Source of the DNA: Actinomycetes bacterium
Lineage (GTDB): Bacteria > Actinomycetota > Acidimicrobiia > Acidimicrobiales > RAAP-2
Reading direction: 5' to 3'
NCBI GenBank assembly: GCA_021828055.1
Contig: JAKATH010000014.1
Coordinates: forward strand, 1-38,276
DNA: 38,276 nt
Below the pieces are notes generated by a model. The model was not told the origin of the DNA. It ran no database searches and saw only the letters and a program-made list of their open reading frames with translations. Of the stretch, positions 1-7,779 are shown piece after piece (the stretch's first letter is position 1; each line of letters begins with the position of its first letter). The position numbers and the translations under genes were made by a program.

Positions 1-2
1 TG

Positions 3-377
3 ACGGGGACCAAGACGGTGGCGAGCCACATCGTGCCGACCATCACCACGGCGGCCGCGGCCGCGGGGCGCCAGCCCCCGCGTGTGGTCGTCTCGCTCCC
101 GGTCGTGGTCACCTCCGACGCCGATAGCGCGCGCCGGCGGATCGACGACGCGCTGGCCATCTACCCGACCCTGCCCTCCTACCGCGCGATGCTCGACCGT
201 GAGGGTGCGTCGAGCCCGTCGGACGTCTCCCTCGTCGGCGACGAAGCGGGGGTGCTGCGCGGGCTCGAGCGGCTCGCGGACGCCGGCACGACCGAATTCG
301 TCGCCTCGGTCATCGGCGACTCCGAAGAGCGGCGGCGGACGACGGCGGTGCTGTCGGAGCACGCACACGCGGGCTGA
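3..377 (+). CDS. LLM-class F420-dependent oxidoreductase, C-terminal part (5' truncated by window)
   Basis: Frame open from the window edge: TGTKTVASHIVPTITTAAAAAGRQPPRVVVSLPVVV..., typical C-terminal segment of F420-dependent LLM oxidoreductases; stop at 377. Confidence 0.7.
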   Translation, partial: TGTKTVASHIVPTITTAAAAAGRQPPRVVVSLPVVVTSDADSARRRIDDALAIYPTLPSYRAMLDREGASSPSDVSLVGDEAGVLRGLERLADAGTTEFVASVIGDSEERRRTTAVLSEHAHAG

Positions 378-421
378 GCCCGGCGGGGGGGAACCGGGCC
401 CAGCGCGCGATCAAGACGAGC

Positions 422-1027
422 TCAGCGAGGGATCTTCGTGTGCTTGAACTCGTTCAGCTCCGGGTGGTCCCGAAGCAGGTCGACGGCCCGCTCGATGACG
501 GCTCGCGCTCTCGTCGCGTCGCCGGCGGGTCGTGTCATGAAGCGGACGAACGCCGCGTCCCCGTCCGCGAAGAACGTGGGCACGCCGAAGACCTCGTAGT
601 CCGACACCGCCTTGTCGTGCTCCGTCCGGATGGTGTCGAGCGGCCATCCCTCGTCGATCTCGGCGAACACCTGGTCGGCGGGCACGCCCGCCGACGCGAG
701 CGCCTCGCGGACGACGTCCGCGTCGGAGATGTCCTTCCCCTGGTCGTGGCGGATGGCGAACAGCGCCACGTGCGCGGCCCGGAAACGGTCAGGGAACCTG
801 TCCCGCACGACGACCCCTGCTTCGAGCGCGAGGAGGCCACGCGCCTTCTCCTCGAGCTCCCACACCGGCGTGCCCCCGTCCTCGACGTGGGCCTGCATGA
901 GCGAGAACGGGGTGAACGTCACGTCCCACGGTGCGCCGCCTTCCAATGCAACGACGAGGTGCTCGTGAGCGTTGCGAGCGAAGGGGCAGAGATAGTCCCA
1001 GGTGACCGAGAAGGCTCGCGAGCTCAT
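422..1027 (-). CDS. DsbA family (FrnE-like) oxidoreductase/isomerase
   Basis: MSSRAFSVTWDYLCPFARNAHEHLVVAL... FGVPTFFADGDAAFVRFM; thioredoxin-fold DsbA pattern with DYLCPFA in place of CxxC. Start chosen at the internal ATG (1027). Confidence 0.8.
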   Translation of the reverse strand: MSSRAFSVTWDYLCPFARNAHEHLVVALEGGAPWDVTFTPFSLMQAHVEDGGTPVWELEEKARGLLALEAGVVVRDRFPDRFRAAHVALFAIRHDQGKDISDADVVREALASAGVPADQVFAEIDEGWPLDTIRTEHDKAVSDYEVFGVPTFFADGDAAFVRFMTRPAGDATRARAVIERAVDLLRDHPELNEFKHTKIPR

Positions 1028-1055
1028 GCCCTCGTCAACGCGGAGCCGCCGACTG

Positions 1056-1688
1056 CTATTCCGGGCGACCTCGGCCGCACCCCGGTCGGGGGGCAAGGAC
1101 GCTGACGAGGGGCCGCACGAGGGTCCCGAGCGCCGCGCCGATGGCCGCGCCGCCGAGCACGTCGCTCGGGTGGTGCGTGCGCAGATGGACGCGGCTCGCG
1201 GCCACCGCCGCCGCGAAGGAAAGGGCCGCAAGCCTGGCGGACCGGTCGTCCGGCAGCACCACGGCAGCGCAGAACGCGGCGAGCGTGTGCCCGCTCGGGA
1301 AGCTGCTGCTCGAGGGCGTCCGGATGGGCAACCCGTTCGTCGGCACCTCGGCATGCTCAGGGCGCGACCGTCCGACGACCTGCTTCACCGCCCGATTGAC
1401 GCCGTAGGAGGTCGTTCCCGCGAGCGCGAGGGCGACGATCGCGCGCCGGCGAGCCAGCCCCGGGCGCCTCCCCTTCACCGCCGCGGCCAGCACCCAGACG
1501 GCCCCGTGGTCCGACAGGTTCGAGACGACCGCCGCGCTCACGTCCACCCAGCGCCGGCCGCGCAGCGAGGCGGCCCACCGGTCGCCCGCGTCGTCGATCG
1601 CGCGGCACACCCGGCACACCCTCCCGACGGGCGCGGCCCGGTCCGAACGCCGGCCGCAACAAGCGGCTGGCGCCGGCTCGCCGCTCAC
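1056..1688 (-). CDS. PAP2 superfamily phosphatase
   Basis: Motifs KQVVGRSRP, FPSGHT, SRVHLRTHHPSDVLGG; GTG start overlaps the stop of the upstream gene (GTGA). Confidence 0.85.
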   Translation of the reverse strand: MSGEPAPAACCGRRSDRAAPVGRVCRVCRAIDDAGDRWAASLRGRRWVDVSAAVVSNLSDHGAVWVLAAAVKGRRPGLARRRAIVALALAGTTSYGVNRAVKQVVGRSRPEHAEVPTNGLPIRTPSSSSFPSGHTLAAFCAAVVLPDDRSARLAALSFAAAVAASRVHLRTHHPSDVLGGAAIGAALGTLVRPLVSVLAPRPGCGRGRPE

Positions 1689-2488
1689 ACGGCGGGGAGC
1701 TCGGGCGGGACGCCCCCGAAGGCCGGGCACCACGCGTGGAAGCCGCAGTACCCGCAGAGCGGGGAGGGCCGCGGCCTGAAGTCGCCCTGCTCGCACGCGC
1801 GCTCGATCGCCTTCCACACCGCGAGCGTCCGGACACGCTGGCCTCGGAGCGTCTGGGCCGTGGGCGTGGCGGTGATCGAGAGCGGCTCGCGCAGGTGGAG
1901 CAGCCGCACCTCGACCGGCAGCTTGCCGAGCGTCTGCTCGCACAGCAGCGCGTAGAGATGCACCCCGGTCAGCTTCGCCTTCTCGTAGCGCTCGGCGGGC
2001 GCCCGGCCGGTCTTGTAGTCGACCACCACGAGGTCGCCTGTGGCGTTCACGTCGAGACGGTCGATGATCCCCCGCAGCCGGAGCCCGCCGAGGTCCACCT
2101 CGAGGCAGATCTCGACGCCGGCGGCCTCGATCCGGGTCGGGTCCTCGAGCGCGAAGTAGTTCGCGACGAGCCCGGCGGCGTCCGAGAGGAAGGCGGCGGC
2201 CGCACGATCGTCGAGCTCGAGGGCGGTGTACTCCGGGTCCTCCTGCAGCTCCGCCCAGGCTCGCTCGAGCTCCGCGGTCGCCGCGTCGGCCGTGCGCTCG
2301 GCACCCGGATGCTCCCAGACGAGCCGCTCGAGCACCCGGTGCACGAGCGTCCCCTTCGTGGTGTGCGGCGACGGCGGCTCGGGCAGCCGGTCGATCGACC
2401 GAAGGCGGAAGGCGAGCGGGCAGTCGGTGAACGACGTCACGCGGGTGGGCGAGAGGGACCTCGGCAGCGTGAGCGACATCGCCGCCAA
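1685..2488 (-). CDS. RecB-like PD-(D/E)XK nuclease family protein
   Basis: SPTRVTSFTDCPLAFRLRSIDRLPE, VVVDYKTGR, and a C-terminal Cys cluster CGYCGFHAWCPAF. Confidence 0.85.
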   Translation of the reverse strand: MAAMSLTLPRSLSPTRVTSFTDCPLAFRLRSIDRLPEPPSPHTTKGTLVHRVLERLVWEHPGAERTADAATAELERAWAELQEDPEYTALELDDRAAAAFLSDAAGLVANYFALEDPTRIEAAGVEICLEVDLGGLRLRGIIDRLDVNATGDLVVVDYKTGRAPAERYEKAKLTGVHLYALLCEQTLGKLPVEVRLLHLREPLSITATPTAQTLRGQRVRTLAVWKAIERACEQGDFRPRPSPLCGYCGFHAWCPAFGGVPPELPAV

Positions 2489-2518
2489 TGCTACGCGGGG
2501 GTGCCATCATCGACGTCG

Positions 2519-3736
2519 ATGCCCACGCCTCGGAACGACCGCTCTCCTGCACGTGCCCGCCGCGGCGAGCACCCCGCCGCGGCGGCGGCCGCGCACCTGG
2601 AGCGCTCGACCGAGTGGGCGGGGGTGCGGACCGGCGACACTGTCGAGGTCGAAGGGGTGCGCCCCCGCTCGGCGACGTGGACGTTCCTCGCGCACGTGAC
2701 GAACGTCCGGACCGGCGAGGAGTGGGTCGAGGTCGTCGGGGGGCGGGCGGGAGGCCGCGCGGTGCGCTCGTTCCGGCCCGAGCACGTCTTCGCCCCGTCG
2801 ACCGGCGCGCCCCGGCGCGCGCCCCGCCTCCCGCTCTCGGAGGCGCCCCGCCTCCCGCTCTCGGAGGCGCCCCGCCTCCCGCTCTCGGAGGCGCCCCGCC
2901 TCGGCCGTCGCCGCGTGCCCACGCGCCCCTACACTGCGACGGTGCCCGGGGAGGTCCCGCTCGTGAGGCAGGCGCGCGATGGTCCCGTCGTCACGCTGAC
3001 GCTGGACTCCCCGTCGAACCGCAACGCGTTGTCTCGCCGTCTCCTGGCCGAGCTCGCGTCAGGGCTTCGCGACGCGCAGGCTGATCCCGACGTACGGGTC
3101 GTCGTGCTGTCCGGCACCGGTGCCGCCTTCTGCTCCGGAATGGACCTCCGGGAGCGGCTCCACGCTCCCCCCGGAGGGCCGACGACGACGCTGGCCGACG
3201 TGCTGTCCTCGATCGTGGCGATGCCCCAGCCGGTCGTCGTCCGGGTGAACGGCCACGTGCGCGCGGGAGGGATGGGCCTGGTCTGCGCCGGTGACCTGGC
3301 GGTCGCAGCTCGTGACGCGACCTTCGGGTTCAGCGAGGTGCGCGTGGGCGTCGCGCCCGCGGTTATCGCGGTGCCGGCGCTCCGGCGGATGGGGCGGCGC
3401 GCCTTCGACCGCTACGCGCTGACCGGCGACGTGTTCGACGCGGCGGAAGCCGCCGCCGCAGGAGTCCTGACCGCCGCGGTCGACGACGCAGAGGCGCTGG
3501 ACACCTGGGTCGAGGAAGTGGTGGGCTCGCTGCTGCGGTCCGCCCCGACCGCGCTCACCGCGACGAAGAGCTTGGCCGAGCTCCTCGCTCGACCTTGGAG
3601 CGAGGCCCTGGACGCCGCCGCCGGGCTCTCGGAGACCCTGTTCGGCGCGGACGCGGCCGCCGAAGGCATGTCGGCCTTCCTCGAGAGGCGCCCGCCCTCG
3701 TGGGTCGTGGAGTGGCCGCCCCGCCGCAGGGTCTGA
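2519..3736 (+). CDS. Enoyl-CoA hydratase/isomerase (crotonase), in frame with a short upstream domain; crotonase alone may start at GTG 2942
   Basis: Crotonase: VTLTLDSPSNRNALSRRLLAEL...VVVLSGTGAAFCSGMDL...; upstream MPTPRN...TFLAHVTNVRTGEEWVEVVGGRAGGRAVRSFRPEHVF is in the same frame with no stop. Confidence 0.75.
   Translation: MPTPRNDRSPARARRGEHPAAAAAAHLERSTEWAGVRTGDTVEVEGVRPRSATWTFLAHVTNVRTGEEWVEVVGGRAGGRAVRSFRPEHVFAPSTGAPRRAPRLPLSEAPRLPLSEAPRLPLSEAPRLGRRRVPTRPYTATVPGEVPLVRQARDGPVVTLTLDSPSNRNALSRRLLAELASGLRDAQADPDVRVVVLSGTGAAFCSGMDLRERLHAPPGGPTTTLADVLSSIVAMPQPVVVRVNGHVRAGGMGLVCAGDLAVAARDATFGFSEVRVGVAPAVIAVPALRRMGRRAFDRYALTGDVFDAAEAAAAGVLTAAVDDAEALDTWVEEVVGSLLRSAPTALTATKSLAELLARPWSEALDAAAGLSETLFGADAAAEGMSAFLERRPPSWVVEWPPRRRV
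2819..2902 (+). repeat. 24-bp tandem repeat, 3.5 copies (APRLPLSE x3)
   Basis: gcgccccgcctcccgctctcggag at 2819, 2843, 2867, partial at 2891; period is 8 codons. Confidence 0.95.
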
Positions 3737-4306
3737 GCCCGGCCGACCGCTGCGACGGCCACCCGGTCGGCCGCCGCTCCGGCTCGTGCGATCGGTCGCG
3801 TTGGCGCTACGAGGGTGACGGCGGGCACGTGCGGAGTGCTGTGGACAACGATCTGGCCGACGTGCCGGCGGGTGCGGACCGGTGAAGACGCAGGCCGTTC
3901 TCACCCGCAAGCACTCCGGTGGGCGCCGCGCTCGCCACGACCACGCCGATCCTTGCGCGCCATCTCGTGCACGGGCAGACCAGTTCCTCGAGGACGATCT
4001 GGCACTTCCGCCGCGTGGACGACGCCGAGCGCCAGCTCGCGGGCCACGGCCCCAAGGTGACCCGCGAGCCCGAAGGCCCCGCCGCATGGGCGGCGCCCAC
4101 GCCTGGTAAGCTCACATCGTCGCCGGTCTAACCGGCGTGGCCCGTTCGAGAGATCCCCGAGTTGGCCGGATCCGAACGGAGCCTCTCATCCTTCACTGTC
4201 GGGCAAAGCCCTCTGGGGCTCGCCGTCTTCGTCATGCCGGCTTCGGCACCGCCCGAACCGTGAGTGGTCGGGCACGGAGCGGAGCGTCGTCACCGAGGAC
4301 CTCCGC

Positions 4307-4567
4307 GTGAGCAGCTCCGTCGGCAAGCGCCAGCGCGAGCGCCAGAAGCTGGAACGGGCTCAGGCCAAAGCAGAACGGAAAGCCGCTCGGCAGGCCACCG
4401 GCGCCGAGGACGAGGACGCAGCCGGACTTTCGGATCGAAGCGAGCCGGAGCTGATCGACGACTTGGCAGCGCTCCAGCGCTCCTTCGGGGACGGCGAGGT
4501 GTCAGCGGAGGACTTTGCGGAACGCCGGGATCGGATCCAGGCACAACTCGAACGGCTCTCGTCGTGA
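4307..4567 (+). CDS. Small charged hypothetical protein (SHOCT-like C-terminus)
   Basis: GTG start after a GAGG-like SD; KRQRERQKLERAQAKAERKAARQ... then ELIDDLAALQRSFGDGEVSAEDFAERRDRI. Confidence 0.6.
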   Translation: MSSSVGKRQRERQKLERAQAKAERKAARQATGAEDEDAAGLSDRSEPELIDDLAALQRSFGDGEVSAEDFAERRDRIQAQLERLSS

Positions 4568-4618
4568 CCCGCTGGCCGGCCGACCAGAACGAATCTCCTG
4601 ACCAAGGCAGAAGCTGCC

Positions 4619-4990
4619 GTGCCTAGGCACATCCGCCCAAAAACGGCCCACAGGCGTGCTGAGGCGCCCGAGCGAGACAGGGCGCCGCGACGGCAACGAG
4701 CGGCGAACCACGACGTGGACGCCCAGGTGCTCGCGTTGCGCGAGGGTGGGAGCTCCTTCTCCGCCATTGCACGCAGACTCGAGCTTCACCGAGCGATCGA
4801 CGCCCACCGAAGCTTCCTTCGTGCTCTCGGTACGCATGCCGGCAACGATCGACAGAAGCTCGTCGAGGGTGAGGAGGAACGCCTCGACCGACTCGAAAAG
4901 CGGATCCGCACCAGAGATGCCGCAGACCCCGAGAAGGTCACGCGCCGGCTGAGAGGCATCGACAAGCTCCGAGAGGCTCTCCGCCAGTGA
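4619..4990 (+). CDS. Hypothetical HTH-like small protein
   Basis: DAQVLALREGGSSFSAIARRLELHRAIDAHRSFLRAL resembles a resolvase-type HTH; coupled to the next gene (GTGA). Confidence 0.55.
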   Translation: MPRHIRPKTAHRRAEAPERDRAPRRQRAANHDVDAQVLALREGGSSFSAIARRLELHRAIDAHRSFLRALGTHAGNDRQKLVEGEEERLDRLEKRIRTRDAADPEKVTRRLRGIDKLREALRQ

Positions 4991-5283
4991 CGTCTGCCGC
5001 ATCGGAATCCGCCTGCGCCCTCTGCGGTGAGCCGGCGACGGAGGCGATCGATCCACCGCGCCGGACGCTGGCTCGGGGCGTTGACCCGGGTGATCCGTCG
5101 TACTCGGTCACGGTGATCCTGCCCGACATCGGGCTCTGCGTCGAGCACTATCGCGACGTCCGTCAGGGAGAGCGACTTGTCGGATGGTGCGACGACCAGT
5201 GCTGCCGAACGTACGGAGCGGTCGGCGAGCCCTCCGCCTGCGGCCTCCCCTACGAGAAGTTGGGTCCGACCAAACGGAACTGA
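4987..5283 (+). CDS. Cys-rich hypothetical protein
   Basis: 98 aa; CALCGEPAT...LCVEHY...CDDQCC...CGLPYEKL; GTG overlaps the previous stop. Confidence 0.55.
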   Translation: MTSAASESACALCGEPATEAIDPPRRTLARGVDPGDPSYSVTVILPDIGLCVEHYRDVRQGERLVGWCDDQCCRTYGAVGEPSACGLPYEKLGPTKRN

Positions 5284-5340
5284 CCTGCGTTCGCCAATCT
5301 CGACTGACGCAACAACGGAAAAGAAAGAGGGAACAACAAC

Positions 5341-5544
5341 ATGGCAACTGGAACGGTGAAGTTCTTCAACAGCGACAAGGGCTTCGGCTTCATCACCCCG
5401 ACGAGCGGAGAGAAGGACGTCTTCGTCCACTACTCCAACCTGGCGGGAGATGGGTACAAGAGCCTCGACGAAGGCCAGCAGGTCGAGTTCGACGTGGCCC
5501 AGGGCCGCAAGGGGCCGGAAGCCCAGAACGTGCGAGTGCTCTAG
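5341..5544 (+). CDS. csp: Cold-shock protein
   Basis: [34 protein letters not shown]...; RNP motifs intact; AGGGA upstream. Confidence 0.97.
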   Translation: MATGTVKFFNSDKGFGFITPTSGEKDVFVHYSNLAGDGYKSLDEGQQVEFDVAQGRKGPEAQNVRVL

Positions 5545-5737
5545 GCCGTCGCAAACTCCGGCGGCACGTCGCGCTCGACACGCGTCCTTTCGGAGCGAGG
5601 CCCACGAGGAGGCGCTCCCTGCGCCGCAGCGAGGCGGAGGTCCCCAGGTGAGGCAGCGTAGCGATCTACGCGGAGGCTCCTGGTGAGTCGACTCGGGTGG
5701 TATCCAGTGTCCCCCGGCGCGTAGTAATCTCGAGCCG

Positions 5738-6988
5738 ATGGCGCGTCGGGGCGGGTGCAGCGCCGTGAGTGCCATCAGAGTCGCTCGCTGCCGGCTGATC
5801 GTCTGCGGGGCGTTCCTGCTCGCCATGGGAGCACTTCTCCCGCCGGCTCCTTCGCAGGCGGCTCCGGCAGCGACGGGGCCGGCAGCGACGGGGCCGGCAG
5901 CGACGGGGCCGGCAGCGACGGGGCCGGCTCACGGGAAGGTGGTAAGGGTCCCTTCCGCCTTCAACTTCTGGGCGGTCTCCTGCCCGTCGAGCGGTGCCTG
6001 TGTCGCCGTCGGCCAGGGGGCGGGGGGCGGAGGCATGGTGCTCCCGGTGGAGAACGGGAGCGTCGGCCGACCAGAGACCGTCCCCGGGACGCTTGGCCTC
6101 GGCGGTGTCGCATGCCCCATCGCGAACGAGTGCCTCGCGACCGGCCAGTCGACCTCCGACGCGGGCATCCTGGTCCGGATCGACCACGGCCGGCCGGTCG
6201 GGCGGGTACAGCTCCCGGGGACGTACCTCTACGCGATCGCGTGCGGCACCAGGCTCTCCTGTTGGGTGACGGGCGAGAGCACGGACCTCCGCCACGCCCT
6301 CGTCGTCCACGTGGCCGACTTCAAGGTGGAGCAGACCTACGTCGTCGCTGGCGTCAACCCCGGCGCCTTCTACGGGCCGGACGGCAACTTGCCGGGCGAC
6401 GGCACCGCATACGGCCCGGCGCCGTCCTGCTCAACGGCGACCTCGTGCCTCGGGGTCGGAGCGACCGGCGACTACTACGGGAAGCAACACGGCGTCGGCC
6501 TCACGGTCACGCTCTCGAACGGCGAGCGCCTGGGCGCCCGGACCGTCCCCGGCGTCGCCCAGCTCATCGGGGTCGCCTGCCCGTCGGCGACGACCTGCCT
6601 GGCGGACGCCGCCGTCGAACCGCCCGCCTCCTCCGCAGGGAGGCTCGTCAGCCTCACCGACGGAAAGGCGGACCAGGTGGTCACGACCGCCTTCGACGGC
6701 AAGGACGTCGGCGAGCTGACCGGCCTGGCCTGCCCGAGCGCCACGACCTGCTACGTCATGTCGCAAGGTGGCTACGTCGCCCCCTCCGTCGTCACGGTCG
6801 TTCCCGGACGGGTGCCCGAGGTCACGGCGATCACGGCGATCGGCGACAACTCCCCCGGCCACGAGGTCTTCCAGGGAGGTTTCGACCAGGTGAGCTGCAA
6901 CGCCACCTCGTGCCTGGCTGCGGGCGGCGTCTACGACCCGTCGGCCCGCTCCCGTGCCGTCGGAGCCCTCTTCTTCTTCAGGCGCTGA
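5738..6988 (+). CDS. Secreted protein with repeated CPSxxxC motifs
   Basis: Signal peptide (FLLAMGALLPPAPSQAAPA), then CPSSGACVAVG, CPIANECLATG, CSTATSCLGVG, CPSATTCLADA, CPSATTCYVMS, CNATSCLAAG. Confidence 0.8.
   Translation: MARRGGCSAVSAIRVARCRLIVCGAFLLAMGALLPPAPSQAAPAATGPAATGPAATGPAATGPAHGKVVRVPSAFNFWAVSCPSSGACVAVGQGAGGGGMVLPVENGSVGRPETVPGTLGLGGVACPIANECLATGQSTSDAGILVRIDHGRPVGRVQLPGTYLYAIACGTRLSCWVTGESTDLRHALVVHVADFKVEQTYVVAGVNPGAFYGPDGNLPGDGTAYGPAPSCSTATSCLGVGATGDYYGKQHGVGLTVTLSNGERLGARTVPGVAQLIGVACPSATTCLADAAVEPPASSAGRLVSLTDGKADQVVTTAFDGKDVGELTGLACPSATTCYVMSQGGYVAPSVVTVVPGRVPEVTAITAIGDNSPGHEVFQGGFDQVSCNATSCLAAGGVYDPSARSRAVGALFFFRR
5866..5925 (+). repeat. 15-bp tandem repeat, 4 copies (AATGP)
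   Basis: ggcagcgacggggcc x4 immediately after the signal peptide. Confidence 0.95.
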
Positions 6989-7017
6989 GACCTGGCACGA
7001 CAGAGGGGCGGCCGCGT

Positions 7018-7195
7018 TGCCCAGCGGCCGGCGCTGCCCAGCGGCCGGAGGTGCCCGGCGGCCGGCGCTGCCCAGCGGCCTCGGAGGTGCCCAGCGGCCG
7101 GCGCTGCCCAGCGGCCGGAGGTGCCCGGCGGCCGGCGCTGCCCAGCGGCCTCGGAGGTGCCCAGCGGCCTCGGAGGTGCCCAGCGGCCTCGGAGG
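7018..7195 (+). repeat. 17/19-bp variable tandem array, 10 units, with a 70-bp higher-order repeat
   Basis: tgccc(a/g)gcggcc(ggcgc|ggagg|tcggagg); unit order 17-17-17-19 | 17-17-17-19 | 19 | 19. Confidence 0.92.
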
Positions 7196-7459
7196 TGCCC
7201 TCGCTGTTCGGAGGCGGATCAGGTTGTCCGGGCGATCTGCCGGGTCACTCGAAGCTGCTGCTTTCCGGCTCGGCCACCGCCCTCGGTCGCTTCGCTCCCT
7301 CGGTTGGCCTCACGTCTTCGCTGCCGGTTCTCGAGCACCACGGTCGGGTCGAGGTTCATAGGTCGCTCTGCGTGCACATTCCCGTCCCACCGAGGTGGAG
7401 GACGGCGAACGACCCGAGCGCCGAACCGGCCGAAGGCCCGGACAGCTAACTTGCCTGGC

Positions 7460-7708
7460 GTGTCCGACTACGTGATCCCCGAGCCCGAGCCCAAGGAGAT
7501 CGACGAGAAGCTGTCGATCGAGCTGCGGCACCTGTCCGAGAACGCGGTCTTGCGGGGCCATCCCTCGGGCGAGGAGCGCTGCGACAACTGTCGCTACTAC
7601 CTCGAGCCCTACAACGACCTCTCGTACTGCTGGCACCCGAAGCTCAGGATCCTCGTCGGAGCCAACTGGTGGTGCCAGTGGTGGGAGGCGAACCCCGAGG
7701 GGGCCTGA
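7460..7708 (+). CDS. Small Cys/Trp-rich (HiPIP-like) protein
   Basis: VSDYVIPEPEPKEID...CDNCRYYLEPYNDLSYCWHPKLRILVGANWWCQWWEA; C-x2-C-x11-C-x14-C. Confidence 0.7.
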   Translation: MSDYVIPEPEPKEIDEKLSIELRHLSENAVLRGHPSGEERCDNCRYYLEPYNDLSYCWHPKLRILVGANWWCQWWEANPEGA

Positions 7709-7779
7709 GCCGGGCCGTGCCCACGCCCCGCGTGGTCTGTGGGTTGCGCGCCGGCCTGCTGCCCGCCTAGGAGTGACGG

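Noticed and set aside
1736-2518. N-terminal extension of the ORF containing the crotonase
   Set aside because: Antisense to the RecB-like nuclease gene; ATG at 2519 is the better start.
3807-4137. Small ORFs on both strands and a 7-bp hairpin (4121-4137)
   Set aside because: No recognisable domain, conflicting frames; hairpin lacks a T-tract, so neither gene nor terminator could be supported.
7018-7195. CRISPR-like array
   Set aside because: Units of 17-19 bp are directly adjacent with no unique spacers, and no cas genes are nearby. The RecB-like PD-(D/E)XK protein at 1685-2488 resembles Cas4 only at superfamily level.
5755-7449. 564-aa plus-strand ORF overlapping the CPSxxxC-repeat gene
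   Set aside because: Arg-rich shadow frame without domain signature; the 5738-6988 frame has signal peptide and repeats.
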